A stretch of 64,000 nucleotides of DNA from Emcibacter sp. SYSU 3D8 (lineage in GTDB: Bacteria > Pseudomonadota > Alphaproteobacteria > SMXS01), in NCBI RefSeq assembly GCF_039655875.1, contig NZ_JBBYXK010000001.1, positions 1,157,001 through 1,221,000 on the forward strand, written 5' to 3'. The position numbers were made by a program, and so were the translations under genes. Within the stretch, counting starts at the first letter, position 1. Every line of letters starts with the position of its first letter. The notes under the pieces are model-generated. The model was not told where the DNA came from. It saw only the letters and a list, made by a program, of their open reading frames with translations, and did not search any database. Shown piece after piece: positions 1 to 7,882 of the stretch.

Positions 1-366
1 GACCGGGGCGTCGAGCACGCCGATCCCGCGTTCCTTGCCCGCGGCGTCCAGCTCGCGCGCCAGCACGGCGGAGGCCGTGGTGTGGTCGATCAGGATGCTG
101 CCCGCCGCCATCGCGGTGAATGCGCCATCCTGGCCCAGGATCACCTGGCGCACGTCGTCGTCATTACCGACACAGGAAAACACCATGGCGCAGCCCTCCG
201 CGGCTTCGGCGGGCGTGGCCGCGGCTGCGCCGCCATGCTGCGCCACCCAGGCGTCTGCGCGCGCCTTGGTCCGGTTGAAGACCGAAACATCGTAACCCGC
301 CGCCCTGAGATGCCCGGCCATGGGATACCCCATCACGCCCAGGCCCAGAAACGCCACCTTCTCCAT
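1..366 (-). CDS. 3-hydroxyisobutyrate dehydrogenase-like NAD(P)-dependent oxidoreductase (partial, 3' end outside window)
   Basis: The first 122 codons of a reductase of the beta-hydroxyacid dehydrogenase family; the rest lies before base 1. The N-terminus is a Rossmann dinucleotide-binding fold with GLGVMGYPMAGHL at residues 8-20, followed by FNRT, a usual cofactor-specificity position in this family. The visible end reads LDAPV, the start of the family substrate-binding segment (DAPVSGG). The family oxidises or reduces small 3-hydroxy or 2-hydroxy acids such as 3-hydroxyisobutyrate, tartronate semialdehyde or succinic semialdehyde; the substrate cannot be set from this fragment. The ATG start at 366 immediately precedes the glycine-rich fold, as expected. 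It is divergent from the chromate transporter, with about 210 bases between them. Confidence 0.85.
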   Translation of the reverse strand, partial: MEKVAFLGLGVMGYPMAGHLRAAGYDVSVFNRTKARADAWVAQHGGAAAATPAEAAEGCAMVFSCVGNDDDVRQVILGQDGAFTAMAAGSILIDHTTASAVLARELDAAGKERGIGVLDAPV

Positions 367-578
367 CGCCCTGCCTTTCGTCGTTCGGCGCCAGCATAGA
401 AATCTTCCCCTGCAGAGGAAAGGCCGTCACCGGATCGTCACGGGACCGATGCATGTTGCACACCGGATGATGGCGGAATAGCCTTCTTGAGGGGATCGCC
501 GTCTCCCCGCAGATGGACCATCCATCCAAGCGCGGCGCCTCCGGCATCCGTGTGGACGCCCTTGACGGAGCAATAGCG

Positions 579-1934
579 ATGGATGGCATGACAGCACCCG
601 CACCCCACGTTTCGTTCGGCGAGGCGTTCCGCACCTTCGGCAAGATCGGACTGCTGAGCTTCGGTGGGCCTGCCGGACAGATCGCGCTGATGCACCGCAT
701 CCTGGTGGATGAAAAGAAGTGGGTGGGCGAAGACCGCTTCCTGCATGCGCTCAATTTCTGCATGCTGCTGCCTGGCCCGGAGGCGCAGCAGCTTGCCACC
801 TATATCGGCTGGATGCTGCACCGGACACGGGGCGCGATCGTCGCTGGCCTTTTGTTCATCCTGCCGGGATTCTGCGTGATCGCCGCCCTCAGCACGGCGT
901 ACATGCTCTTCCAGCAAACCACCTGGATCGACACCGTGTTTTTCGGGTTGAAGGCCGCCGTGCTCGCCATTGTCGTCGAGGCGCTGCTGAAAGTGGCGCG
1001 GCGTGCGTTGAAGAGCCGGGCCATGGTTGCGGTCGCGGCGCTGGCCTTCCTTGCGCTGTTTCTGTTCAAGCTGCCGTTCCCGCTGGTGATCGCCGCCGCG
1101 GCCCTCGCCGGCTATCTGGCCGCGCGGATCAGGCCTAGCCTGATCGCCCTGCCTTCCGGCCACGCCGGCCCGGCCGCGCTCATGGCGGTCGATGCGCGGT
1201 CTCCGGTCCAGCCAACCGTGCGGCGGGCACTGGGCCTGACCGCCGTCTGGCTTGCCATCTGGGGCAGCCTGCCGCTGCTGCTGGTCGGCCTGTTCGGCTG
1301 GGACAGCGTCTATGCACCCATCGCGCTGTTCTTCTCCAAGATGGCGGTGGTGACCTTTGGCGGCGCCTACGCGGTGCTGAGCTACGTAGCGCAGGAAGCG
1401 GTCGGCACCTATGCCTGGCTGCGCCCTGGCGAGATGCTGGATGGACTGGCATTGGCCGAGACCACGCCCGGGCCGCTGATCATGGTGCTGACCTATGTGG
1501 GCTTCATCGCCGGCTTTCGCGACGCGGCGGGGCTCGACCCTGTCATCGGCGGCCTGATCGGGGCGCTGCTCGCCACCTGGGTGACCTTCGCACCCTGTTT
1601 CCTCTGGATCCTGCTGGGCGCGCCCTATGTCGAGCGCTTGCTGGGCAACCGCGCGCTGACCATGGCGCTGAGCACAGTCACCGCCGCCGTCGTCGGCGTG
1701 ATCCTGAATTTGGCCCTGTGGTTCGGGCTGCATATGCTGTTCGCCGACCATCGAGCGTTTTCCCTGGGACCACTCGACATGGAACTGCCGGTGCCGGCGT
1801 CGCTGGACCCGCTGGCGCTGCTGCTGGCCGCCGCCGCCATGATCGCGCTGATGCGGTTCAAATGGGGCGTGTTGCCGACCCTCGCCGGCTGCGCCGTTGC
1901 CGGCGCGGCGCTGCAGGTGTTCGTGCGCGGCTGA
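579..1934 (+). CDS. chrA: Chromate transporter, long-chain CHR family (ChrA-like)
   Basis: A 451-residue inner-membrane protein of the CHR family, which exports chromate or takes part in anion transport. It has the two tandem homologous halves of long-chain members. The N-terminal half carries TFGKIGLLSFGGPAGQIALM and the C-terminal half carries FGGAYAVLSYVAQEA, both family signatures. About ten to twelve hydrophobic segments are visible. I chose the ATG at 579 because GGAG lies 8 bases upstream; an in-frame ATG at 513 would add a hydrophilic tail with no ribosome-binding site. No chrB regulator is adjacent, so chromate as the true substrate is family inference. It converges on the ATP-grasp gene, with 7 bases between the stop codons. 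Confidence 0.88.
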   Translation: MDGMTAPAPHVSFGEAFRTFGKIGLLSFGGPAGQIALMHRILVDEKKWVGEDRFLHALNFCMLLPGPEAQQLATYIGWMLHRTRGAIVAGLLFILPGFCVIAALSTAYMLFQQTTWIDTVFFGLKAAVLAIVVEALLKVARRALKSRAMVAVAALAFLALFLFKLPFPLVIAAAALAGYLAARIRPSLIALPSGHAGPAALMAVDARSPVQPTVRRALGLTAVWLAIWGSLPLLLVGLFGWDSVYAPIALFFSKMAVVTFGGAYAVLSYVAQEAVGTYAWLRPGEMLDGLALAETTPGPLIMVLTYVGFIAGFRDAAGLDPVIGGLIGALLATWVTFAPCFLWILLGAPYVERLLGNRALTMALSTVTAAVVGVILNLALWFGLHMLFADHRAFSLGPLDMELPVPASLDPLALLLAAAAMIALMRFKWGVLPTLAGCAVAGAALQVFVRG

Positions 1935-1941
1935 AGGACAA

Positions 1942-4089
1942 TCAGCCGGCGACGGCCGCCACCGTGATCCTTGCCGCCGCGAGGCCGCTGCAAATGACGT
2001 CGACGCCCAACCCCATGCTCAACCCGGTCGCTGCGGCAAGCGCGATGTCCTCCGGCGCGCAGGCTGTCCGCGGGCCGTCCCCCGATTCCAGGTCCTCCAG
2101 GTCGATCGTGGTCCCGTCCAGTCTGAGCCTGCATCCGCCGCTGCTGGTGTCGAGAACAACCGCCTCGTGTCCCGCCATGTCCGGTTCGGTGCTGCTCGCC
2201 GGGTCCGCCCCGGCCGATGCCACCAGGATCTGCGCATTGTGCGCTGACTTCAGAACACGCCGCCACGCGTCCTGCCGGGAGTCGACGACCACGCCGCCCA
2301 GGCTGACGGGCAGCAGCAACTGGGCGAGGGTGTTGAACGCGGCAGGGGAATCGGCCACGCCCGCAAGCCTCGATCCGGCCAACACGATCGTGGAACAGCG
2401 GTCGAATGGCAGGCATGAGGACAGCACCGAGGCATCCGACACCGCAGCCACCACCGCATCGACATCCGGATCGATCAGCGCCGCACGTGCCGCCGCGAAC
2501 AAATTGCCAGGGGCATCGTGCAAGGTCCGGCCGCCGACACTGGCCTGCCGCGACGAGGCGATGGCGGTCCGCAGTCCGGCCGCCTCGAGGATATGCGTGA
2601 CCAGCGCTGGCAGCGCCGAGTTCTCGTCGACGCCGACAATCATGGCAATCGGAATACGGCCATCGCCTTTCACCAGACGTTTGAGCATCTGGCCATAGAG
2701 ATGGCTGGCCGTGGTGTTGCCGATGGTGGGCTGGGCGTTGACCTCGCAGATCGCCGCCCCAATCTCCTTCCATGACCGCGATACGTCACGGATCAGCAGG
2801 TCAACGCCAGCGATGTCCAGCCGCATGACGGCCGCTGCCCGCTCGGCAAGGCGCCGGTTATCGGGATGCACGCGCTCGAATGCGGCTTCGGGCGTTCCCC
2901 CTGACGCCACATTGGCGGCCCGGCGCAACCGAATCCGCTGACCCGAGGCGGGCACCGATTGAAGAGTCAGGCCATGCTCGGCCAGCAGTTCCGCCGCCTC
3001 GCGGTCGAAATTCAGCGGCTTGAGCGGCGCGTCGGCGCGCTTGGCCCGCGCCGGTTCCTGATTCAGGCGCACGACGAGTTGTTCCACGGTGCTGATTCCA
3101 TCGCCTGTCACGCCGCCGGGAACCCGCTCCAGCGCCCAAACCATCCGGCCGTCGTGGACCACCAGGCGGTAATCGCGGCCTTCCACATGCTTTTCAACCA
3201 GAACATTCTGCGAGACCTTCCGCGCCGTTTCATAGGCACGGCTCACGCCTGCATCGCTTGTCAGACCGGCCGCCACGGCGAGCCCGCCATCACGGTCCGC
3301 CGGCTTGACCACGACCGGGTAGCCGAGCCGCCCGGCGGCCGCGACGGCCTCGGCAGCCGACTGTACCAATTCGTGCGCCGGCACGGGCAGGCCGGCCTGG
3401 CGCAGCAGTTCGGCAGCGGCAATCTTGTTCCGCGCCAGCCGCATGGAAATCGCCGGCGTCACATCGGACAGTGAACTCTCCATCCAGCGCGCCTTCGAGC
3501 CCATGCCGATCTGAAATACATCACCGGCGACACGGAACCATGGCATGCCGCTGTCGAAAGCTGCCCTGAGGAACAGCGGCGTGTTCGACCCGCCGAGGCG
3601 GTCGGTCGAATAAAACTTCACGAAGGAATCGATCCGTTGGCGGGCAACCCCGGCGACCTCGGCCCCTGCGCCGTCGATCGCGCCGGAGATCAGGTCGGCG
3701 ACAATCAGCAGGGCCTCGCTTGCCGCAGCCACATTGACGGTGGGACAGGCAAGGACGAGCGCCCCGCTGCCTGCCCCGACGCCGATTACCTTGCCGTGGC
3801 CGAAGACAGGCTGGCCGCCAGCACGCTGTAGTTCGGCGGTCCAGTGCAACATCCGGCTGCCGATCGTGGCCGCTGCGGGGTCCGGCAGATCGGCGCCGCT
3901 GCGCGGAATCACCGCGCACAGCATCCTGTCGACCGCATCCCAGTCGGCATCTTGCGGAACCGCGTATTCGATCACGGCCTTGAGGAATTCCTGCCTCAGA
4001 CCATAGCCGAAGCCGCCACGCGAATAGGCCCGCCGGACCACCTTCAAGATGCAGCGAGGGGCCGTGCCTGTCGTCGTTGGTCCGGTCAT
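1942..4089 (-). CDS. Cyanophycin synthetase-like ATP-grasp ligase with a degenerate Mur-ligase domain
   Basis: A 715-residue protein collinear with cyanophycin synthetase (CphA) but shorter than the usual 870-900 residues. Residues about 1-210 resemble the CphA N-terminal domain. Residues about 215-460 are an intact-looking ATP-grasp domain with VVVKP (Lys262), VEKHVEGRDYRLVV (from 298) and the metal-binding ICEVNAQP (Glu449, Asn451). Residues about 478-700 align by eye to the CphA Mur-ligase core, including LPFDRC and an APEDIALAAA segment. However, the ATP-binding GTNGKTT loop is replaced by GVDENSALP at 486-494, and the final Mur domain is missing. I infer a ligase that forms an amide or isopeptide bond with the ATP-grasp site alone. 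It starts 10 bases after the methyltransferase stop, so the two are probably one operon. Cyanophycin synthesis itself is unlikely. Confidence 0.8.
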   Translation of the reverse strand: MTGPTTTGTAPRCILKVVRRAYSRGGFGYGLRQEFLKAVIEYAVPQDADWDAVDRMLCAVIPRSGADLPDPAAATIGSRMLHWTAELQRAGGQPVFGHGKVIGVGAGSGALVLACPTVNVAAASEALLIVADLISGAIDGAGAEVAGVARQRIDSFVKFYSTDRLGGSNTPLFLRAAFDSGMPWFRVAGDVFQIGMGSKARWMESSLSDVTPAISMRLARNKIAAAELLRQAGLPVPAHELVQSAAEAVAAAGRLGYPVVVKPADRDGGLAVAAGLTSDAGVSRAYETARKVSQNVLVEKHVEGRDYRLVVHDGRMVWALERVPGGVTGDGISTVEQLVVRLNQEPARAKRADAPLKPLNFDREAAELLAEHGLTLQSVPASGQRIRLRRAANVASGGTPEAAFERVHPDNRRLAERAAAVMRLDIAGVDLLIRDVSRSWKEIGAAICEVNAQPTIGNTTASHLYGQMLKRLVKGDGRIPIAMIVGVDENSALPALVTHILEAAGLRTAIASSRQASVGGRTLHDAPGNLFAAARAALIDPDVDAVVAAVSDASVLSSCLPFDRCSTIVLAGSRLAGVADSPAAFNTLAQLLLPVSLGGVVVDSRQDAWRRVLKSAHNAQILVASAGADPASSTEPDMAGHEAVVLDTSSGGCRLRLDGTTIDLEDLESGDGPRTACAPEDIALAAATGLSMGLGVDVICSGLAAARITVAAVAG

Positions 4090-4098
4090 GGTTGTGCT

Positions 4099-4884
4099 CT
4101 AGGCGCGCGAGGCCAGGGGCGTCGCCACCACCATGTACAATTCCCACCGCATACCGACGCCGTCAGCCATTGTGTCCACGCCCAGTTCCGCTCCGATCGT
4201 GCGGGCCGTATCCGCCGGCGACGACGTGCGAAGATCGAACAGGCTGTGAGCGAACTCTCCCATGTCCGCGAGGCTGGCAAACCGCCAGTGAAACGGAACC
4301 CGTTCGGCGGACAGGACATCCCAGCCCGCCTGCCGGAGTTCGCCCGGCGTATGGCCGCCAAGATAATTGCCTTCATGGCCGGTGCTGTTGTGCCGGTCGA
4401 CCCAGCCGTCGAGAAAGCGGGAAACCGCCGACGCTTCATGGACGTCCGCAAGGACCAGCCGCCCGCCCTGCTTCACCACCCGCGCCAGTTCGGCGAACAG
4501 TGGAAGCTTGTCGTCAAGATGATGCACGCCGGCGATGGACAGCGCCGCATCGACGCTGGCATCGGGCCAGGGCAGCGGCAGCAGGTCGCGGTCGAGCTCG
4601 GTGGCGCCGTGGCCGAACGAGGCGCAGGGCTCGTGACCCAGCCAGACGCATCCCTGCGGCAGATATTTCGCCAGATAGCCGCCGCCCGCCGGCACATCCG
4701 CCACCAGCGCGCCCGCCTCCAGGTTTGCCCGGGCGATGGTGTTGAGGAACTCCTCCCGCCGCGCTTCGGGATAGCGGCTCATCGCGCTGTCGTATGGCGC
4801 GCCGCGCAGCTGGAACAAATCTTCGTAGCTGGCCGCCGGAGCATTTGCGTGGAGCGCCAACTGAGACGCCTTGCGTTCGGCCAT
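4099..4884 (-). CDS. Class I SAM-dependent methyltransferase
   Basis: A 261-residue methyltransferase with a Rossmann-type SAM site: motif I is VADVPAGGGYLAKYL, motif II-like LPLPWPDASVDAALS, followed by HHLDDK and GGRLVLADVHEASAVSRFL. It resembles the Methyltransf_11 group that methylates small molecules. The ATG at 4884 is preceded by AAGGA at 9 bases. It is immediately upstream of, and probably co-transcribed with, the ATP-grasp ligase, and divergent from the SDR over about 200 bases. The substrate is not recognisable; context suggests an intermediate or product of the surrounding pathway. Confidence 0.82.
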   Translation of the reverse strand: MAERKASQLALHANAPAASYEDLFQLRGAPYDSAMSRYPEARREEFLNTIARANLEAGALVADVPAGGGYLAKYLPQGCVWLGHEPCASFGHGATELDRDLLPLPWPDASVDAALSIAGVHHLDDKLPLFAELARVVKQGGRLVLADVHEASAVSRFLDGWVDRHNSTGHEGNYLGGHTPGELRQAGWDVLSAERVPFHWRFASLADMGEFAHSLFDLRTSSPADTARTIGAELGVDTMADGVGMRWELYMVVATPLASRA

Positions 4885-5086
4885 TAGGATCGATCCTTCA
4901 GCTTGCCGGCCGGGGGCAACATCCGCGCCGGCCACCACTCCATATTAGTCCATGGGGCACCGCCGCGCCACGCCGGGCGCGCCATCACCAATATGCATGG
5001 ATGCGGGACTTTATCACGCGGCTTGTCGACGTCCACCCCATTGGGATGTACCCTGCCCGCCACATTCAATCGACAGGGAGGAAATG

Positions 5087-5857
5087 ATGGGACGTCTTGA
5101 AGGCAAGGTTGCCGTCGTCATGGGAGCGTCGGGCAAGGGCAGCATGGGCCAGGCCACGGCACGCCGGTTTGTCGAGGAAGGCGCCAAGGTCGTTATCGCG
5201 GCGCGCCGGCTGGAGCCGCTCGAAGCACTGGCCGCCGAGATCGGCGCCACCGCGGTCGCCTGCGACATCGCCAGCGACGAACAGATCCAGGCCCTCGCCA
5301 AGGCGGCCGCCGACAAGTATGGCCGTGTCGACATCGCGGTGAACTTCGCCGGCATCAACGTCCAGTCGCCCATCGCCGACATCGACGCCAGCAAGCTGAA
5401 GGATGCCATCGACATCCAGTTCACCGGCGCCATCCTGTTCATCAAGCACATGGCGGCGGCCATGCCGGAATCCGGCGGCTCGATCATCATGACCTCGTCG
5501 CTGACCGCCACGCTTCACCCGCAGGGCATGACCGCCTACGCGGCCACCAAGGCCGGCGTCGATCATGCGGTCATCATCGCCGCCAACGAATACGGCAAGC
5601 AGAACATCCGGGTGAACGCCATCACACCGGGCTTCATTCCCACCGAAATGACCAACGGAATCATCGCGGCAGCGCCCGTGGTGCCGAAGGCGTTCCTGAG
5701 GGAGACCCGTCTGCCGCGGCTGGGTTCGGTCGATGACATCGCCAACGCGGCGCTCTGGCTTGCCAGCGACGAGGCATTTGTCACCGGCATCAATCTGCAG
5801 ATCAGCGGCGGCGCCCAGCTGGGCAAATTCCCGTCGGCCGAGGACTTCGGCCGCTAG
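5087..5857 (+). CDS. Short-chain dehydrogenase/reductase (SDR)
   Basis: A 256-residue classical SDR. The cofactor motif is a slight variant, GASGKGSMG near residues 14-22, followed by the NFAG segment (usually NNAG), catalytic Ser in MTSSL and YAATK as the Tyr-Lys pair. The C-terminus keeps the usual DIANAALWLASDEAFVTG region. A strong GGGAGG at 5076-5081 sits 5 bases before the ATG at 5087; an ATG at 5084 is too close to it. It is the only plus-strand gene within the candidate cluster and may act in it or be a bystander. It converges on the chorismate enzyme gene, with only 7 bases between stops. Confidence 0.88.
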   Translation: MGRLEGKVAVVMGASGKGSMGQATARRFVEEGAKVVIAARRLEPLEALAAEIGATAVACDIASDEQIQALAKAAADKYGRVDIAVNFAGINVQSPIADIDASKLKDAIDIQFTGAILFIKHMAAAMPESGGSIIMTSSLTATLHPQGMTAYAATKAGVDHAVIIAANEYGKQNIRVNAITPGFIPTEMTNGIIAAAPVVPKAFLRETRLPRLGSVDDIANAALWLASDEAFVTGINLQISGGAQLGKFPSAEDFGR

Positions 5858-5864
5858 GAACCGG

Positions 5865-7100
5865 TCAGTCGGCCAGTATGAGGCCGACCTCGCCCAGCTT
5901 GATCATGGTCTCGGTCCACTCGCCGTCGGGCGTGGACTGGCTGGTCACGGCCGCGCCCACCCAGGAATAGAACTCGTCCTGCGCGCGGTAGACCGTGCGC
6001 AGGACCTGGGTCATGGAGACGGCGCCGCCGGGCTCGATCAGCCCGACCAGGCCGTAGAACGGCCCCCGCGCGCCGGCTTCCGCGGCCATCAGCGCGTGGT
6101 AGCCGCCGGCCGCCGGCGCAACGCCCAGCGGCAGGACTGCGCGGATCCCGTCGGCGACACCGCACCCGGTGCTGTAGGCCACCTGAAACCGCGTCATCAG
6201 GTGACGAAGCTGTCGCAGGTCGAGCACCTCGGGCCCGGTCGAGGTCACCGCGCCCAGTCCGGACAGCGCCATGCCGAACGAGGCGGCGGAATTGGCGTGC
6301 TCGGCCAGGTTCTTGGGATCGACCTGAAACTGGCGCCGCAGAACATCGTCGGCTGCGGGATCGTCGCTGCGCGGAAACGTGCCGGACAGCTTGTAGGACA
6401 CAAATCCCTCCCGGTCGCCCACCATCAGCACTTCGGGACACTGGCCGGTCAGTCCCAGCTCACCCAGATCCAGGTAGAAACTGCGGCTGTGATCGCAGGC
6501 CGACGGGATGCACGATACCGAGCGCAGCATGTCGACAGACGGCAGGGACAGGCGACGGGCGACGGTCATCCGCTTGCGGGGATCGCCGCCGACCCAGGCG
6601 AGTGCCGCTTCCACCGTCCGGCGATACTCGTCCGGCCGTGACCGGTCCAGCCCGGCGGCGTAGTGCACAGGCCTGTCGCCGCATGTGCATGCGGGCACGT
6701 CGGTCAGGACCGGCACGGCCCCCAGGGCCGTCCAGGAGGATGGACCGACCAGCAGCGCCAGATCCGCGACGCCGAGCCAGCAATCCGGAAACGGCGAGGC
6801 CCGTGCATCCCCGGGCCCGCCGTTCAGATCGAAGCCGAAGAAGCCGAAGACATGACGGTCATGGTGCGCGGCCAGAAACGTCTTCACGCGGCCCCAGACA
6901 TCGCCGCGATCCTCGCGTCCGGGAGAAAGCCGCTCCCGCGCGCCCGCGCACAGGCTGACCGAAGCCTCGCTGCCGTAGAGGAAGAACGGTCCCGGCACGC
7001 CCGCCGCCTCCAGCGCGCGCACGAGCCTGGCGCCATTGCACCTGGCGTCGCCGCGTGCGCAGTGCAGGGGGACGGGCGAACGGCTCGTCGCCACGGTCAC
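5865..7100 (-). CDS. Chorismate-utilising enzyme, divergent (salicylate/isochorismate synthase-like)
   Basis: A 411-residue member of the chorismate-binding (MST/anthranilate synthase component I) family. Family marks: CPEVL at about 221, KLSGTFPR (237-244), DPKNLAEHA (261-269), E341 in EAGARGPFYG, and ET at 397-398 in GEWTETMIKLG. Divergent points: the usual GTxxGxPK loop reads LGVAPAAGG, and the RND-containing segment after AEH is absent. The position before GT is Ser, not the Lys of PabB, and the spacing around DPKNLAEHA is most like salicylate synthases of the MbtI/Irp9 type. No glutamine amidotransferase partner is nearby, which also favours a water-derived product, but anthranilate-type chemistry cannot be excluded. 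It starts with GTG, overlapping the di-iron gene stop by 4 bases. Confidence 0.72.
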   Translation of the reverse strand: MTVATSRSPVPLHCARGDARCNGARLVRALEAAGVPGPFFLYGSEASVSLCAGARERLSPGREDRGDVWGRVKTFLAAHHDRHVFGFFGFDLNGGPGDARASPFPDCWLGVADLALLVGPSSWTALGAVPVLTDVPACTCGDRPVHYAAGLDRSRPDEYRRTVEAALAWVGGDPRKRMTVARRLSLPSVDMLRSVSCIPSACDHSRSFYLDLGELGLTGQCPEVLMVGDREGFVSYKLSGTFPRSDDPAADDVLRRQFQVDPKNLAEHANSAASFGMALSGLGAVTSTGPEVLDLRQLRHLMTRFQVAYSTGCGVADGIRAVLPLGVAPAAGGYHALMAAEAGARGPFYGLVGLIEPGGAVSMTQVLRTVYRAQDEFYSWVGAAVTSQSTPDGEWTETMIKLGEVGLILAD

Positions 7101-7882
7101 GCCCGCGACGGCGTCTGCCCGAAGGCGCGCTGGTAGTCGAAGGACAGCGGCTCGCAGGCGCCGTTCTGGATCGCCGTCAGCCGGTCAGGCGCCACCGGGT
7201 TGGAAAACTGGGCGTTCCGCATGACGATGCGGTGGCTGAGCTGTTGCTCGACCAGTTCTCCCAGCTGCGCCCACTCGGCGCTGGAGAGGCCGCCAACGGC
7301 GTCGTCCAGATGGGCGATGCCGCGCAGCATATGGCCAAACTCGTCGTTGAACACCACCGCGCACGCCCTGGCGATCATGCCGTCGACCCCCTCGCGCGCC
7401 GCCAGCTTCATGCCTTCCGAATAGAGCGTGCAATAGCCGCCCTCGGTAAAGCGCTGGGCGCGCAGACCGAGCGCGCCGTGATCGCGCCGGTGCTGGGCGC
7501 GCAACGCCTGCAGCCGGTCGTTTTCCGGCCAGGCGCCCAGGTCGCGCAGGGCCGCAGCGTCGGGCGTAGTGCCGGCCAGCGCCTCGAACACTTCGGCGAA
7601 GCCCTTGTAGTGGATGAATTCCTCGCGCAGCACATCGATTTCCTCGAGGAATTCGGACCGGCTATCCGGACCGGCAATGCCGTCGAAATTGTCCCGCGCC
7701 CAGTGCAGGCTGGGCAACGCGCCGTCGAGCAGTTCCTTGTACATCTGGCGCAGCAGCCACAAGCGGTCGGTCTCCACGGTGCGGATCGGCGAATCCCAGT
7801 AGGTTCTCGCCACCTCCGCCTCGGCGGCCCAGAGCCGCTCGCAGCGGTCGATAAGTGAAACGATATTCGGATTGATGGTCAT
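7097..7882 (-). CDS. Ferritin-like di-iron carboxylate protein, putative oxygenase
   Basis: A 261-residue, mostly helical protein with the double di-iron signature E-X(28-37)-ExxH: Glu50 then E88-F-I-H91, and Glu147 then D180-E181-F-G-H184. This spacing matches ferritin-like four-helix bundles, which include the AurF-type arylamine N-oxygenases; no overall match to a named enzyme was recognised. Between chorismate-utilising and methyltransferase genes, the most likely role is oxidation (N-oxygenation or hydroxylation) of an aromatic or amino intermediate. ATGA overlap with the upstream methyltransferase (7879-7882) and GTGA overlap with the downstream gene show translational coupling. A simple storage or stress role is less likely in this context. 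Confidence 0.65.
   Translation of the reverse strand: MTINPNIVSLIDRCERLWAAEAEVARTYWDSPIRTVETDRLWLLRQMYKELLDGALPSLHWARDNFDGIAGPDSRSEFLEEIDVLREEFIHYKGFAEVFEALAGTTPDAAALRDLGAWPENDRLQALRAQHRRDHGALGLRAQRFTEGGYCTLYSEGMKLAAREGVDGMIARACAVVFNDEFGHMLRGIAHLDDAVGGLSSAEWAQLGELVEQQLSHRIVMRNAQFSNPVAPDRLTAIQNGACEPLSFDYQRAFGQTPSRA

Noticed and set aside
1942-4089. Cyanophycin production as the role of the CphA-like gene
   Set aside because: The second ATP site is lost and no cyanophycinase, isoaspartyl dipeptidase or arginine/aspartate gene is nearby.
7097-7882. Haem-oxygenase-like (HDO/TenA) assignment for the di-iron protein
   Set aside because: The ligand pattern has two ExxH motifs with ferritin-like spacing, which fits a ferritin-like bundle better; kept as an alternative only.
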